This document shows, piece by piece, positions 1-12,100 of a stretch of DNA of 64,000 nucleotides. How positions within the stretch are numbered: the first letter of the stretch is position 1; the number at the start of each line of letters is the position of its first letter. A model generated the notes under the pieces. The model ran no database searches and was not told where the DNA came from. It was given only the letters and a program-made list of their open reading frames with translations. The stretch lies in the NCBI RefSeq assembly GCF_021347895.1, contig NC_067117.1:19288858-19352857 (forward strand), written 5' to 3'. The position numbers and the translations under genes are program-made. The DNA comes from Acanthochromis polyacanthus (Eukaryota > Chordata > Actinopteri > Pomacentridae).

Positions 1-114
1 TGGGGGACGTCGTTCCTCTCTAGCTCAGGGAAGTAGTGCTGTCGAACGTAACCCAGAGCCTTCACGTACTCCCTCTCCGTGGACAGAAGCTCTTCCATTA
101 TCTTTTTTAGTTTC
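1..114 (-). CDS. kiaa1755: Start of the Dbl-homology (RhoGEF) domain, cut by the window edge
   Basis: After the acceptor TGGAACAG, the single G at 114 completes a Leu codon from the previous exon. The reading continues KLKKIMEELLSTEREYVKAL and GYVRQHYFPELERNDVP to the window edge. This is conserved region 1 of a DH domain; the Glu encoded at 75-77 is the residue that in Dbl-family GEFs contacts the GTPase switch region. The exon is open to position 1. Confidence 0.93.
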
Positions 115-3100
115 CTGTTCCACATGTTTGAAATGAGAAAAAGTCAAATCATTGATTCCTTTAACACTAATAACTAAACCCAGGGGAGCTCAAAGTCAAG
201 ATCAGTTAATTATCTGTGGGTAGCATATCTTGATTTGGGATTATTATGTATCTGGTGGACTTTTATTGACATATTTGCTTACAGTGCACAGGACAACATT
301 TCACTGAGCTAGATTACAGTAGGAGAAGGCGAAAGTACTTACAACACATTGCTGCCATTGTTTTCTGTTGCTGTGAGTAATGTCTCTGGAGTCCTTACAT
401 CTGTAGGGTTCTGGGTGGAGACTGTGCATCCATCAGCCTCCCCTTCATTACAGTTTCTTGTTGACTTGCAGCTCAGGTTTCCCCGCCATAGTCTCTCGTT
501 ATGGGAAATGGGCAGACTTTGGATGGGCAACAGATTCTGTTCCAGTGACTGTGTTCTGCTGTGACAGTGTTTATGACTTAAGTTTAAAGGTAAAAAGCCA
601 GAGATGATTGTCAGATGGGAGCTTGCATATGAGCCCTCGCTTAGGGACCGACCCAGAGGTTGGTGTAATGGCAAATCCCGGCCTTGTTTTGCAGAAATTA
701 CACTTCTCAGGTCTGCTTCGCTGTGGTGCTCCCTCGGGCTCCATTTGCTGTCTGACTGGCAGTTACCGTTTTGTGGGAAAAAATTAGTCATTTTCCCATT
801 TCCAGCTAACTGCAGCACTTCTTTGCTTTTGCTTCCTTTGAACTCAGATTTCAAATTGTGGTTAAGGCATGCATCAGTGGGGCTTTCTCCAGCACTTTCT
901 GCTATTTTGTCTACCTCATTATCAGAAGTTGGCTGAGGGGTCACGGAGCTCTCGGCCTCCCCCACCTCACTCTTGTTCTCTTCCATCTCCACTCGCCCAT
1001 GCTCCCCTTGAGGTTTTGCAGATGTGGACTGCTGGATCTGGTTCTTATCGACGCCTTTATTCCCCTTCTGCATATCCTCAAGATGCTGCCTGATTTCTTG
1101 GCATTGGACCCAGGCTGCATTCCACACTCTCATCACTCCCGAGGCCCCTGATCCCACGGCGCAGGCTCTGGCTTTCATGGCCTGGAAGTGCGGGGTGGAG
1201 AATTCTCCACCTAATCTCTCCTCATACAGTTGAAGTGTGCTTAGGGTCTGAGCCGAGTAACACCCCAGCTCTACCTGCTCCAAAAAATGACTCCATTCTT
1301 TGGCCAGGGCAGACACCTAGACGGAGTGGGTGAAAGAAAAATGAATTTCACTTTAGTGGTTGAAAAGATAGCCCAAATCAGTCATAAATTAAGTCAGAGG
1401 GGTGAAAACCGACATGGAGCCACACATAGCAAAACACAAACCTGCTCACAGAAGCTGTACACATGCACCAGTGTGTTCAATTCTTTGTATCTCTGTTCTA
1501 CCCGCAGCCTGAAGTCTTCTACATTGGACTTGAAAGTGCTGACAAGAGTCTGAAAAACATTTGTTGCTGGACTGGAGTCACTGGAGCTGATAATCCCCTC
1601 TGCCTCCACCACTAGCATCATGGCGGACTGTTGTTTCTCCTGCGAAAAATGATAAGGTGTCAAGCAGAACATATTTACTTCCCTTTCCCCTGCAATTAAA
1701 TGTTATCACTGCAGTAATTTAAATATTTTCAATAATTAGAAAATAAGAGAAAAAGGTTAGTATGCTAGGAAAAACAGAAACAGCTAAATAAGGATATGAG
1801 TTCTCATTTTTAAATGATTATTTTTGTTATATTGAGGTAATACCTTAGACTGAGTGAGAAACAGATGAAAGTGCTGCAGGGTCTTCTCAGTGCACACCAG
1901 GGTATCATCTGTTGTGTAAGAGTCCTTCAGTTTCTGCTCACCCTCTGAACTGAACCACATTCCAGCCTGCAAGATGCAATGTAGTAATCATGCAATTGTG
2001 GCCGTATAACTTGGCAAACTGTGAGCATAGTATTACATAATGGTAGACATATGGTCAAAAGCCGATCGATGCTTTATACCTACAAACCCACTTGAACGGA
2101 CTGTAGATGTTTCAGCACATATTTTAAGCTGTGACAGCACACTATCAGACTAAAAGAACTGGAAGTACCGAGGTGATTTTGGCCTCCATCTCTCTGAGCC
2201 TGAAGAGGAACTCCAGATGCTGCAGAGACTCGTTTGATCTCATCACCAACGTGTGAAGCTTCTCCTCAACTTGGTTATACAGACTTGTAACTGACTCCAG
2301 TGAATCTCTGGAAAGAAAAGAGAGACATTAAGAAACAATGAAGCCATTACCTCTCACCTAGAAGTGCTTAGAATGTAGTATAATTTGAGTAAATGTACGA
2401 TCTCATTGGAAAATTATAACCATGACATGACATTATGATTTCATGTTTTGTGAGACCTTGATCTGCTGTATGCAGACATTAAGGGGGCCTTTTTCAGCCC
2501 TACTACAAACCTAGTTTACTGAGGGAGCCTGCTACCACATGCTTTTACGCAGCATAGAGCAGTCTATCTATCTATCTATCTATCTGATGGTTATTTTGAG
2601 ATGTGCACACAGATGGGCACACCTGTGGGATTGTGGATCAGGTGGCCTCAGAGGAAAACTAAACAGCTCAAGATTACTATTCTGCCCGGCCTGAGAATCT
2701 CATACAGTAAATTGTGACCTTTAACTTTAATTTCTTTCACATTTGTTTGCAATATTAGTCAAAGTGCCGCTGTGTGGACGGTTGAATGCATTGCAGTTGC
2801 AAGCTATCGTGATTTGGACCCGTCTATCGCCTGAAACTATCTTGAAAGACGTATTGTTTGAGTCAGTCTAATTAGAGACACTTCTGGGGGAAACTTCAGG
2901 TTAATTTGAGCTGTTTATTGTATATTCTCTATTTTGCAGTGTTTTAACGGTGCTGGCTGAAGGGGAAAATAAGACAGCTGTATGATACGTGGCCTTAGTT
3001 TCATTGGAGCCGATATAGTTAATAGATTCAGGAAGTATAGATTATCAAATTTCTCTACACATCATCTTTAACTGCCTAATGCCTTGATAAAAGTTGATAT

Positions 3101-6100
3101 CATATTGTTATGATTACAAAAAGGTGTAGTATCAATGACCTATGTATATTGTTGTATACATGAATAATGAAATTAGAAAATATTTTTAAGATATAAATAA
3201 TTCACTCTTTTTTTGCCCCCCACCCACCCAACAATGTAGTTAGAGTATCAGTTGGATGTATTTTTTAATCATTAAGTCAAGATTAAATCATTTATTCGCT
3301 GCCCAATTTTGATTAAATAGAGAATGATCTTTATTTGGGCTATTGCTGGTGTGGACGATGTGTTGCAATACCCTAGAGCAAAAATATGTGTGCATACATA
3401 GTAGAAATTCTACATTGTGAATATGATTAAAGCTAAAGTCCGTTCAACAATTAATAGAAAAAATAAAAGTACACACTATCCAGAATGTAACAGCACCTGT
3501 GACCTGAGAGTGTTATATGTTTCTAAAATAGTGATCTGTTACTACCGAAGGAGCATTTTAATAGTTTGGATTGAGGCAGATTAAATTGCATCAATCTGTT
3601 GCAAGGTTTGGTATTTAAATCATGAAAACTACACATACCAAAGAAATACTATATCGTACTTTGTGTTCCCATAGTGCACCCACACAGATGTTTTCATTTA
3701 GGCGGAATGATTACAGTAAATCTTCTCAGGGCTGTGTAGGTGTGTGCAAAATGGGTTCAATTTACATCACCCTCAGCTGTCTGTTTGCTATGTGAATTCT
3801 TGCATTCATTGTTTGTCGTACCGCACATAAGGTTTAGTAACATTTGGTGATTTCCAGTTACACCCAGCTTACACCTGGCTTGAGGTCTGTTATCCAGGGT
3901 GAGAACAGCGTGAGGGTGCTCAGATGTTTTCATCTGCAAGGTAACTACTAACCACAGCTTTCAATGAATTTACAGGATTACCTATCAGATTTAGGGGAGT
4001 GGAAGTAATGTAATTTTTTCTTGAATGTGCAGTGTGTTGGATTTAGTGGCACCTAGTGGTAAAGTTGCAGTTTTCAATCGATTGAATGTTCCCTCTGTAG
4101 ATTTAAAGGACTCATTTTACGGTAACAAAAACACATCTTTCCAGGTCCCTAAATATGAATATTAAATATAATTTCTGTTAATAGATCGCCCTAAATCTTA
4201 CACACTGGACATTTAGGTTAAAGATTTTACTCTAGACACCAGAGTCAAGTCAAGTTTGGATGCCAAACAATGTACATGAAACATGATTTGAACTTTCTGA
4301 ACATTTATTATTGAAGTCTGGCAGTAGGTCCAGGTGATACAAGTTGGAGTCTCTCTGATGAAGCCTCATTTGCTTTTGGCAAGGAAACTCAATCCCCGAG
4401 ACTGTGTGGATTTGAATTTAAACTGGTTTTACTTATCTTAATCACTGAATTCACATTCCTGACATAATACCAGACTCTGACGCCAAAACTCATGCTCAGT
4501 TTATCATATCTGATACCTGTAGTCCTCAGACTGTGGAAATCTGAACTCCTCTCTCTTCATTCTGGCCAGTAGAGCTCCTCCTTCCCTTTGCAGAGTTACC
4601 AGTCTGGTATCTTCCAGCAACTCTTTCATTGAAACCCTCTGTTCCTGAATACATTGCTGCACGTCCTGTAATGGCAAGCAAAGGCAACATGTGAGACCTT
4701 CACCAAAAATGGTGCAAAAACATAACGTCACAATGTGAGGATGTGTTACCTCAGCAGTGTCCAGATGTTTCCTGCTATCGACTTTCTTGATGGCCTTTTG
4801 CAGCAAACTGTCTGCCTCTTGCAGGTCAGTCATGAAAGAAACCAGTTTCTGAAAAGAAGTAAATTCAAGACAGAAACATGAAACTCTGTAATAAACCAGA
4901 AGCTGTGTGGAGTGCAGAGTCCTGAGGTAAAACATGACATACTGAATTGTGTTTCGTAGCTAACAAACGCAGAAACAAACAACATTTCTATAGGATGCAT
5001 ACTTTCCCAATGCTCCTTTAGACTTCCATCTTTTACATATTACTAAACTTACTCTTTTCTCAAGTTGCGAATATGTCAGTGGTAGCCTATTAAAACAAAG
5101 AAATAGTATCCCAAATGTAACTTACAGTCATACAAATTTACAACTGCTTTCTGTCTTTTATTGCTCTAAAGACATACCTAGCATTGTATGTTCAAACTTG
5201 ATTTTCAGATGTGGCTTAGTTATGGTTTGATGCTGGAGTCACCTAAAATACTAACGTAAGACCCATTTGCTAATAGAATTTGGTTTAGTAATATTCGAGT
5301 AGTAGCATAAAGTAGGGGCTGCACAGTGGAGTAGTGGCTAACACTTTCACCTTGCAGCTAGAAGATCCCCAGTTTAAATCCCAGCCTGGGCGTGGGATCT
5401 TTCTGTATGGAGTTTGCATGTTCTCCCTGTGCATGCATGGGTTTTTTCCGGGCTCTCCGGCTTCCTCCCACAGTCCAAAAATATGCTGAGGTTAATTGAT
5501 TATTGTAAATTGCCCATAGATGTGAATGTGAGTGTGATTGTTTGTCTGTATATGTAGCCCTACGACAGACTGGCGACCTGTCCAGGGTGTCCCCTGCTTT
5601 CGCCCGAGTCAGCTGGGATAGGCTCCAGCACCCCCCATGACCCTAGTGAGGATAAAGGAGTGTATAGAGAATGGATGGATGGACAGAAACATAATGGCTA
5701 ACACTTTCACCTTGCAGCTAGAAGATCCCCAGTTCTTTCTGCATGGAGGTTGCATGTTCTCCCTGTACATGCGTGAGTTTCTCCGGGTGCTCTGGCTTCC
5801 TCCCGCAGTCCAAAAGTATGCTTAGGCTATTTGATTATTCTAAATTGCCCGTAGGTGTGAATGTGAGTGTGATTGTTTGTCTGTATATGTAGCCCTGCGA
5901 CAGACTGGCGACCTGTCCAGGGTGTCCCTGTCACCCCAAGTCAGCTGGGATAGGCTCCAGCACCCCCGCAACCCTAATGAGGATTAAGTGGTGTTTAGAT
6001 ATGGATGGATGGACAACATGAACAGTTTAAATATTTGTTTTACACCTCAGCTGAAAATCTGTCTACAGTCTGTCTATAATAGCCAGATAATTTTAGAAAA

Positions 6101-9100
6101 ACATGAACAGGAATTTGGCTTTCAAACACTTTGCTGTTTTATTTTCTTCTCTCAGTCTTGGTAACTACTCACCACACTCATTCCCATACATACAGTACTT
6201 TAAATGTATTAAACATTTAGTATTGTCTGCTGTATACTGTACATAAAACATTAACAGCTTGTCACTCTTCATAGTGTACAGTATATAAATGAGGTGGAGC
6301 CCCTGGTGGAGGAACTTGGCCAGTGAGTCAGTACTGATAGGTGTTGCATGACCAGCGTGAAATATTTGCTCCCACCTAACAATCAGTAATTTAAATAAAT
6401 AAGCTAATTCATCAGTCAGATAAGACTTTGCACTTTTCCCCAGATAAGCCTTTCCTCTTTTGATCACATCCACCCTCCACTCAAAGATCAAAGCTGCAGA
6501 GCCGAAGAAAAACTGAGACCATGCATGTTTGTGTGGGTGTGTGGGTAACGGGCCATCTCCACTGTGGTGAACTATGGTTCAACATACAGTAGTTGAACTT
6601 CACAGGGGAAACTCCAGTTTATTTGAGGAACTGTGGGATATAATAATACAACCACAAGTAGTTGTGCAGATTAAGAGTGAATATTCAGTACCTGATGGAA
6701 CTGCAGCCAGTCGGTGTGGCTGTATGTGAAGGTCCCTCCCAGGTCAGATGTCAGCTGAGAAGCTTCCATTGTCTTGTTTAGGGCCTTTGTGGAAGTCACC
6801 ATGTCCATCTGCAGGGCAAAGACTCAGTAAGGAAGGAAAAGTACACTCATCTCCAGTGCTAAATCTTGTGAAAATAGACTCAACAAGGACAGGAAATTTG
6901 TTTTCTGACCTGCAGACCAGGCTGCTTTTCAGGCCGAGGACAAGTGTCCTTATCCGTCAGCATGACGATACTGTGGACAGCATGGAGAGCTTGCTCCTGT
7001 ACCAGGCAGTCATAGTATATTATTAATATTGGAATTAATTATTCAGAGAATCTTCTGAACTTAAATGATGTATTATGTCATTATATACACTTTTATGTAA
7101 TCCGGCCTTCTCTCTCAGATATGAAGAAACCCTATCCATAATAGACTTACAGTGGTTGAAGCCATTGTTTACTCCTGACAAAACAAGAATTACAGCCCTA
7201 TTGCCTTTACTTAGTAGCACATCAGACATTTCACTCATCATGGCATCTACTTGTTTCCCTTATCTATAAATCAAAGAATTTTTCTGGCGTGAGCATGCAG
7301 GTTTGTTGTTTTAACCTGAACCATCAGCAGAGCTTTGTAGAGGTGAATTGGAGGAGGCTTTTTCCTGGCGTTGATAACCAAAGTCATTCCAAGCTCTTGT
7401 ACATCTTTCCTACCAAAACATAGCAACATGTCAGGGCACATTTGAACATGATGACTTTATCACAATTCTCCAGATTCAAGAGCTTTTACACATCACCTAT
7501 TCCACCTCTCAAACCAGTATCTCTCTTTTTATCTCTATCTGTCATCCACACACTCTCTTTTTCACACATCTTATTGTACGTCTTTGGTGCCTTCACATGC
7601 CTCTCCTAATAGTCTCTTTCTGAGTTAACTTTGTGTGAGCCTCCATCAGACGTGGCTGCTAATTCTGGCAAGGGGCTGCATACCAGACAGTTGGCAGCCA
7701 GCCTGGCTGCACACTGTTGTGGTATGGCTCTTTACTGATGACAGGAGGAACTTAAAGCTATCTGGTTGCATATCTTTTAAACTTCAAAGTCTCCATTAAA
7801 CTCACTGTAAACAAACAACACAGTTAAAGTGCTTATTAGTAGACCTTTAAGGGTAAGTTCTTTGGTAGAGGGTCAGTAAAGATCAACGCTAAGGCACTTT
7901 GCGGGGCGAAAGAATTATTGTTTTATTAGGTGTCAAACAGTATCAGTACAAATAACAACCCCTAAAGGAACACTTAATATAGATTTAATACCATGCATCA
8001 TATTATTCAAAGCATGGTCTGGTCAGTGGACATTTTAAAATGATGTTCTGCTGCCCCCTTGTGGTTTGATCTCTCATTGCACACTAGTGCACATGGGACC
8101 TGCTACATAAGCCAACAACTGATTTCCTCTGCTGGACCACAGAGGGCATCACAATCTCATTTTCTGCAAAGATCAAACTCTCCTCCAATATTAAAATGAC
8201 ACTCTGTTCCAGATCTCTTTTTTTCTTTACCACAAGTATTTAAATAATTGTTTGCTCTACCTTGGTATGGAGTGTAGGTAGAGGAGTAATTCACAAAGAT
8301 TCTGAGCTGACACAAGAGGGGACATCCACTCCTTCCTGTCACCATGGACTTCCACCACTGCCCTGCCAGTCCTGTCCCTGCTGCCTGGAGTTAGCACAGA
8401 AAAAATTACTAACATGTATTTGTTTTCAGAATGGCACAGTGAAAGTTTTTGCTGAAAGCAGAATATTTCTAATTTAGTCTCTGATGCTGACAAGACAGAT
8501 TTCATTACTTCCAGACTTTTTGGGGCTTCAAGTCATCAGTAACATCTGGTTATTCACATATTGTGACTCATTTGCATCAAAGTAATTTTTCATGCAAAAT
8601 GCTTTATCATTAGAATGTCTTTTGTTCAGTGTAGAATTTTGAAATACAGATAAACGACTTTAATGAATACACAGGGTTTTTTTTTACAGTACAGAATTAT
8701 ATTGGCAATAGTCTCATGATAACCACCAGGCCCATTTGAAGCAAATTACCTGGTAAACAAATAATACCCAGCTCAAGAAGACCACTGATCCTTCTGAAAC
8801 TAGATTCTTCAGTTTGCCGAGGCAGCTGAGTGTCACAACATGCTGAAGGAAGTTGAACTTGTAGAGCAGATGGCTTTTCTGTCTTTAAGTGGTGGAGTTT
8901 GGAGCCTGAGCAGTCTGTGGTGGACGAAGTTTCACCTCTGCTTGACAGGAAATCTGTCAATAAGTACAAAGGTTTTATCACCAAAAACAAAACGTCAATA
9001 AATTAAAATGTAGCTTTACGCAGGAAGCAAGATCAGGATGTTTATTACATTTTTTAATCCATCACACTGTGTTCATTTTGGTAAACCACCAGCTTTATAT

Positions 9101-12100
9101 TATCTCCAGTGACCTCTGCTCTAACAGCAGTTATTCATTTCTTTAGGCACAACTTTGAACAGCTCTCCATTAACATGGGCCTACCCTGCACAGCTGTGTA
9201 CAGACAGCCTCCAAACACTGGACATGGTCTGTGTAGCTAAACACAGCGGCATGGCTACTAAGCCTGGCTTTGATTTCAACCATCCTAATTGGCCTCCCTC
9301 AAAGCCAACAAGGCCTCTTCTGTCCTCTCTCCCTTTGCCACTTTAATAGTCCATGACAAGCATGTCTCCAGTCAAGATCTCAACTTGCCCCTCTGAGGGC
9401 ATGTGGGAGAAAAGCAGTGGGTGCAGAGGACGGAGGAGCCTCCTCTTGCATCTCATGCTGTCTCTCTACATTAGAGGAATGCACTGCTTTTTCTTTTTAC
9501 CCAGTGGGTTCAGGCCCTGTTTTTCTCTGGGGTGCAGCATGCTATTTCCGTTCACTCCCTTGATAATGGGAATGACGTGAATGTGGCCGCTCTGCTGGAG
9601 AACTCAGACAGCAGTGGGAGAATCCCTGGAGGAAGATCATACTCCAGCCTCATCTTTGACCTCTGAACCCTCCTTCTAAAGAGCCTTTATTGACTGCGAC
9701 CCTTGATGGAATACATTCCCTCAAACACGCGAGGTCATGGTCGAGTTTCACTCACTCTGTTTAGTTTAAATGTTCAGAGCCCCTTCTAGGCACTGAGTAA
9801 CACATTATTATAAATGGTTTTGTGCACACAATAATAACAATGTAGAGATTTGTGTGTGTGGGCAGGGAAACAGAATGAAAAACTTGAGTGTTGAGCTTGA
9901 AAGTTTAGCCTGAACTTGCAGACTCTGCTTACCTTTTTTAGGACACTTCTCTGTTTCCAGCTTGAGAGTCTCCTGATTGAATAGTTCACCTTTCTTACAC
10001 TGGATTAAACTTGCAACTGTTTCAGGACAAATATCGCTGTGGCTCCTGTTGTTAAGTTTATAGAGGAGTGGACTCCCTGTAGGAGTCTCAGACACAGTGG
10101 ACAGTGACCTCACTTTAACTTTGTGTTTGCCTGATGGCTTCAAATCCTCCCCCTTCTGTTGTGATTTTTTGTCACCACCACAAGTTGCCAAGGACACATC
10201 TGTCACCGGATGCACGCAAGCAGTATGTCCTAATTTTTGGGAGAAAAGTTTCGTCTGAACTCTGTGACTATGGCTCAAACCAGGGGTTGATTTCAAAATC
10301 ACGGGCGATTCCTTCATGAGGTTTTCTTCAGAACTTGTAGGAAGGTGAGACACAAGGTTTTCTGGTGTCAGTTCACAGCAATGTTTGTATTGGGATGGTT
10401 CATTGCTTATCATAGGTTCTTTACAGTGGTGACAAAAGTTGCCAAGTTGGTCTCTTTGTGCTTCAGATTTACCCTTAGATTTTAATTCTCCCTCCTCACT
10501 CAGGCCAACCTCCTCCAAGGCAGCCAGGAGTTCGACGCTCCCCCTCTCAAATGCCACTGGGTTCCTCAGTGCTGCCAGGTAGGAATCTCTGTATCTACAT
10601 TTCAAGTCTTGATCACTGAGCTCCTGGCCCAGCTTTCTCTGGCTGCACGGTGTACATGGCTCGTCTCTGTACTGAAGGGTGCGCCCACAGGGAACGCTAT
10701 TCCCAAGTGGAACTGGTGGAGGCGGTCTGACAGGTTTGAATAAAAGTGAATTAGGTGGACTTGGATGGCTGTTCCTCTCTTTGCCCACAATCTCCTTCCC
10801 TTTGGTGATATCCACCAAGTCTACATAATCCCCTTCAATCTCTTGATAGTTATGACTGTCACATGTATTAGGTGAAACCCAACCAACAGGTTTGATCAAT
10901 GGCTTGGAGCAAGATTTGGGCGTTCGTCTTCCATGTTCCATTTTGATAAGTTTGGATGAACAGTCTGCGGGTCTTAAAGAAGCAGACATCCTGTCCTTTG
11001 CTGGAAAAATCATAGCTTCTACTGGAAGTGTGGAGGAGTTGAAATGGAAGGGAAGTGAGATCTGCTTGGGCTCAGGAGGAGCCTCCCGACAGGTAGCCAT
11101 GACCTTGGGCTTGTCTAAAAACTCTGGGATGGCGATTTTAGCCCAAGGTAGCTTGATTATTCCTTGGTCTGTGCAAAGCAAACAACGTGACAGAGGAGTC
11201 CCGTGACGTCCTTCATTGATGTCCTGCAGCCACTCTTCAGTGAACATGCAAGGATAAGAAGTTTCAGGGATGGGGGTCTCCTCTACTTCTCGACATCCTT
11301 CCTCCAGAAGACTTTTGAGGACAATGCGTGACGCTTGGTCCCCAAAAGGTTCCACCTGCAGATAGAAGTCTCCAGGACGCAGCAGCAGAGGATTCACAGG
11401 CGCTAACTGGATGACAGTTTTGTCATGGAGACACAGAGGCCAGCCCTCACAGCGGAAAACCACATCAGAGTATTCAGCCTGTGGGAAAAAATACAATGAA
11501 CACTGTCACTGTGTAATTTTGTCTAAATTGACCCTCTACTTAAGTCAGTTTCTTCACAGTTTCATTTGATTTCGCAGTTGTGTTTTTTTTTGCCAGTTTC
11601 TGTGGTTCTATGTCTCTGTTTTTTCTGTTTAATTTTAGACAATTACAGAAAATACTTTCTGTCAGAATGTACTGCAGAATTTAATTATTTCTGGTTTAAT
11701 TTTAAAATAAATTACCATACAAAGCAAAGGATAGATTTATTTGCTGTGTTGAAATCACATTCTTACAAATGTGCAGAGTTGCCTTAATTAAGCTGAGGAT
11801 TTTTACGTCGGTCAGCTTCTTCTTCACACATATGGAAACTTTTATCATTCTTAACGTGCAAAAACCTAATGTTCATGTATATTCAATTAAATCTGTCTTT
11901 AGATTCTGTACTCTATAATGGATGTGTTTAAAGTGTGAAGACAGCTTGCCAAAGCTAATTCGTGTTGCTGCTCATAATCTTTGAGAGCTCTCTCGATGAA
12001 CGGAGCCAAATCTGAGTAACTGCAATAAATTTTGTGACATGCTTTAAGTGCCTGTGGATGAGCTTCTATTTATGGCAGTACTTCTTACAGAATGTTAGAT

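Noticed and set aside
5325..5382. tRNA gene suggested by A-box and B-box-like motifs
   Set aside because: The motifs belong to the head of a SINE-like repeat with a long non-tRNA body; no cloverleaf with intact stems is evident. The same holds for 26451-26537.
9808..9932. Last 41 codons of the 562-codon minus-strand open frame
   Set aside because: They lie after a strong GTAAGC donor, and the next exon joins in phase from 9933 to 8953.
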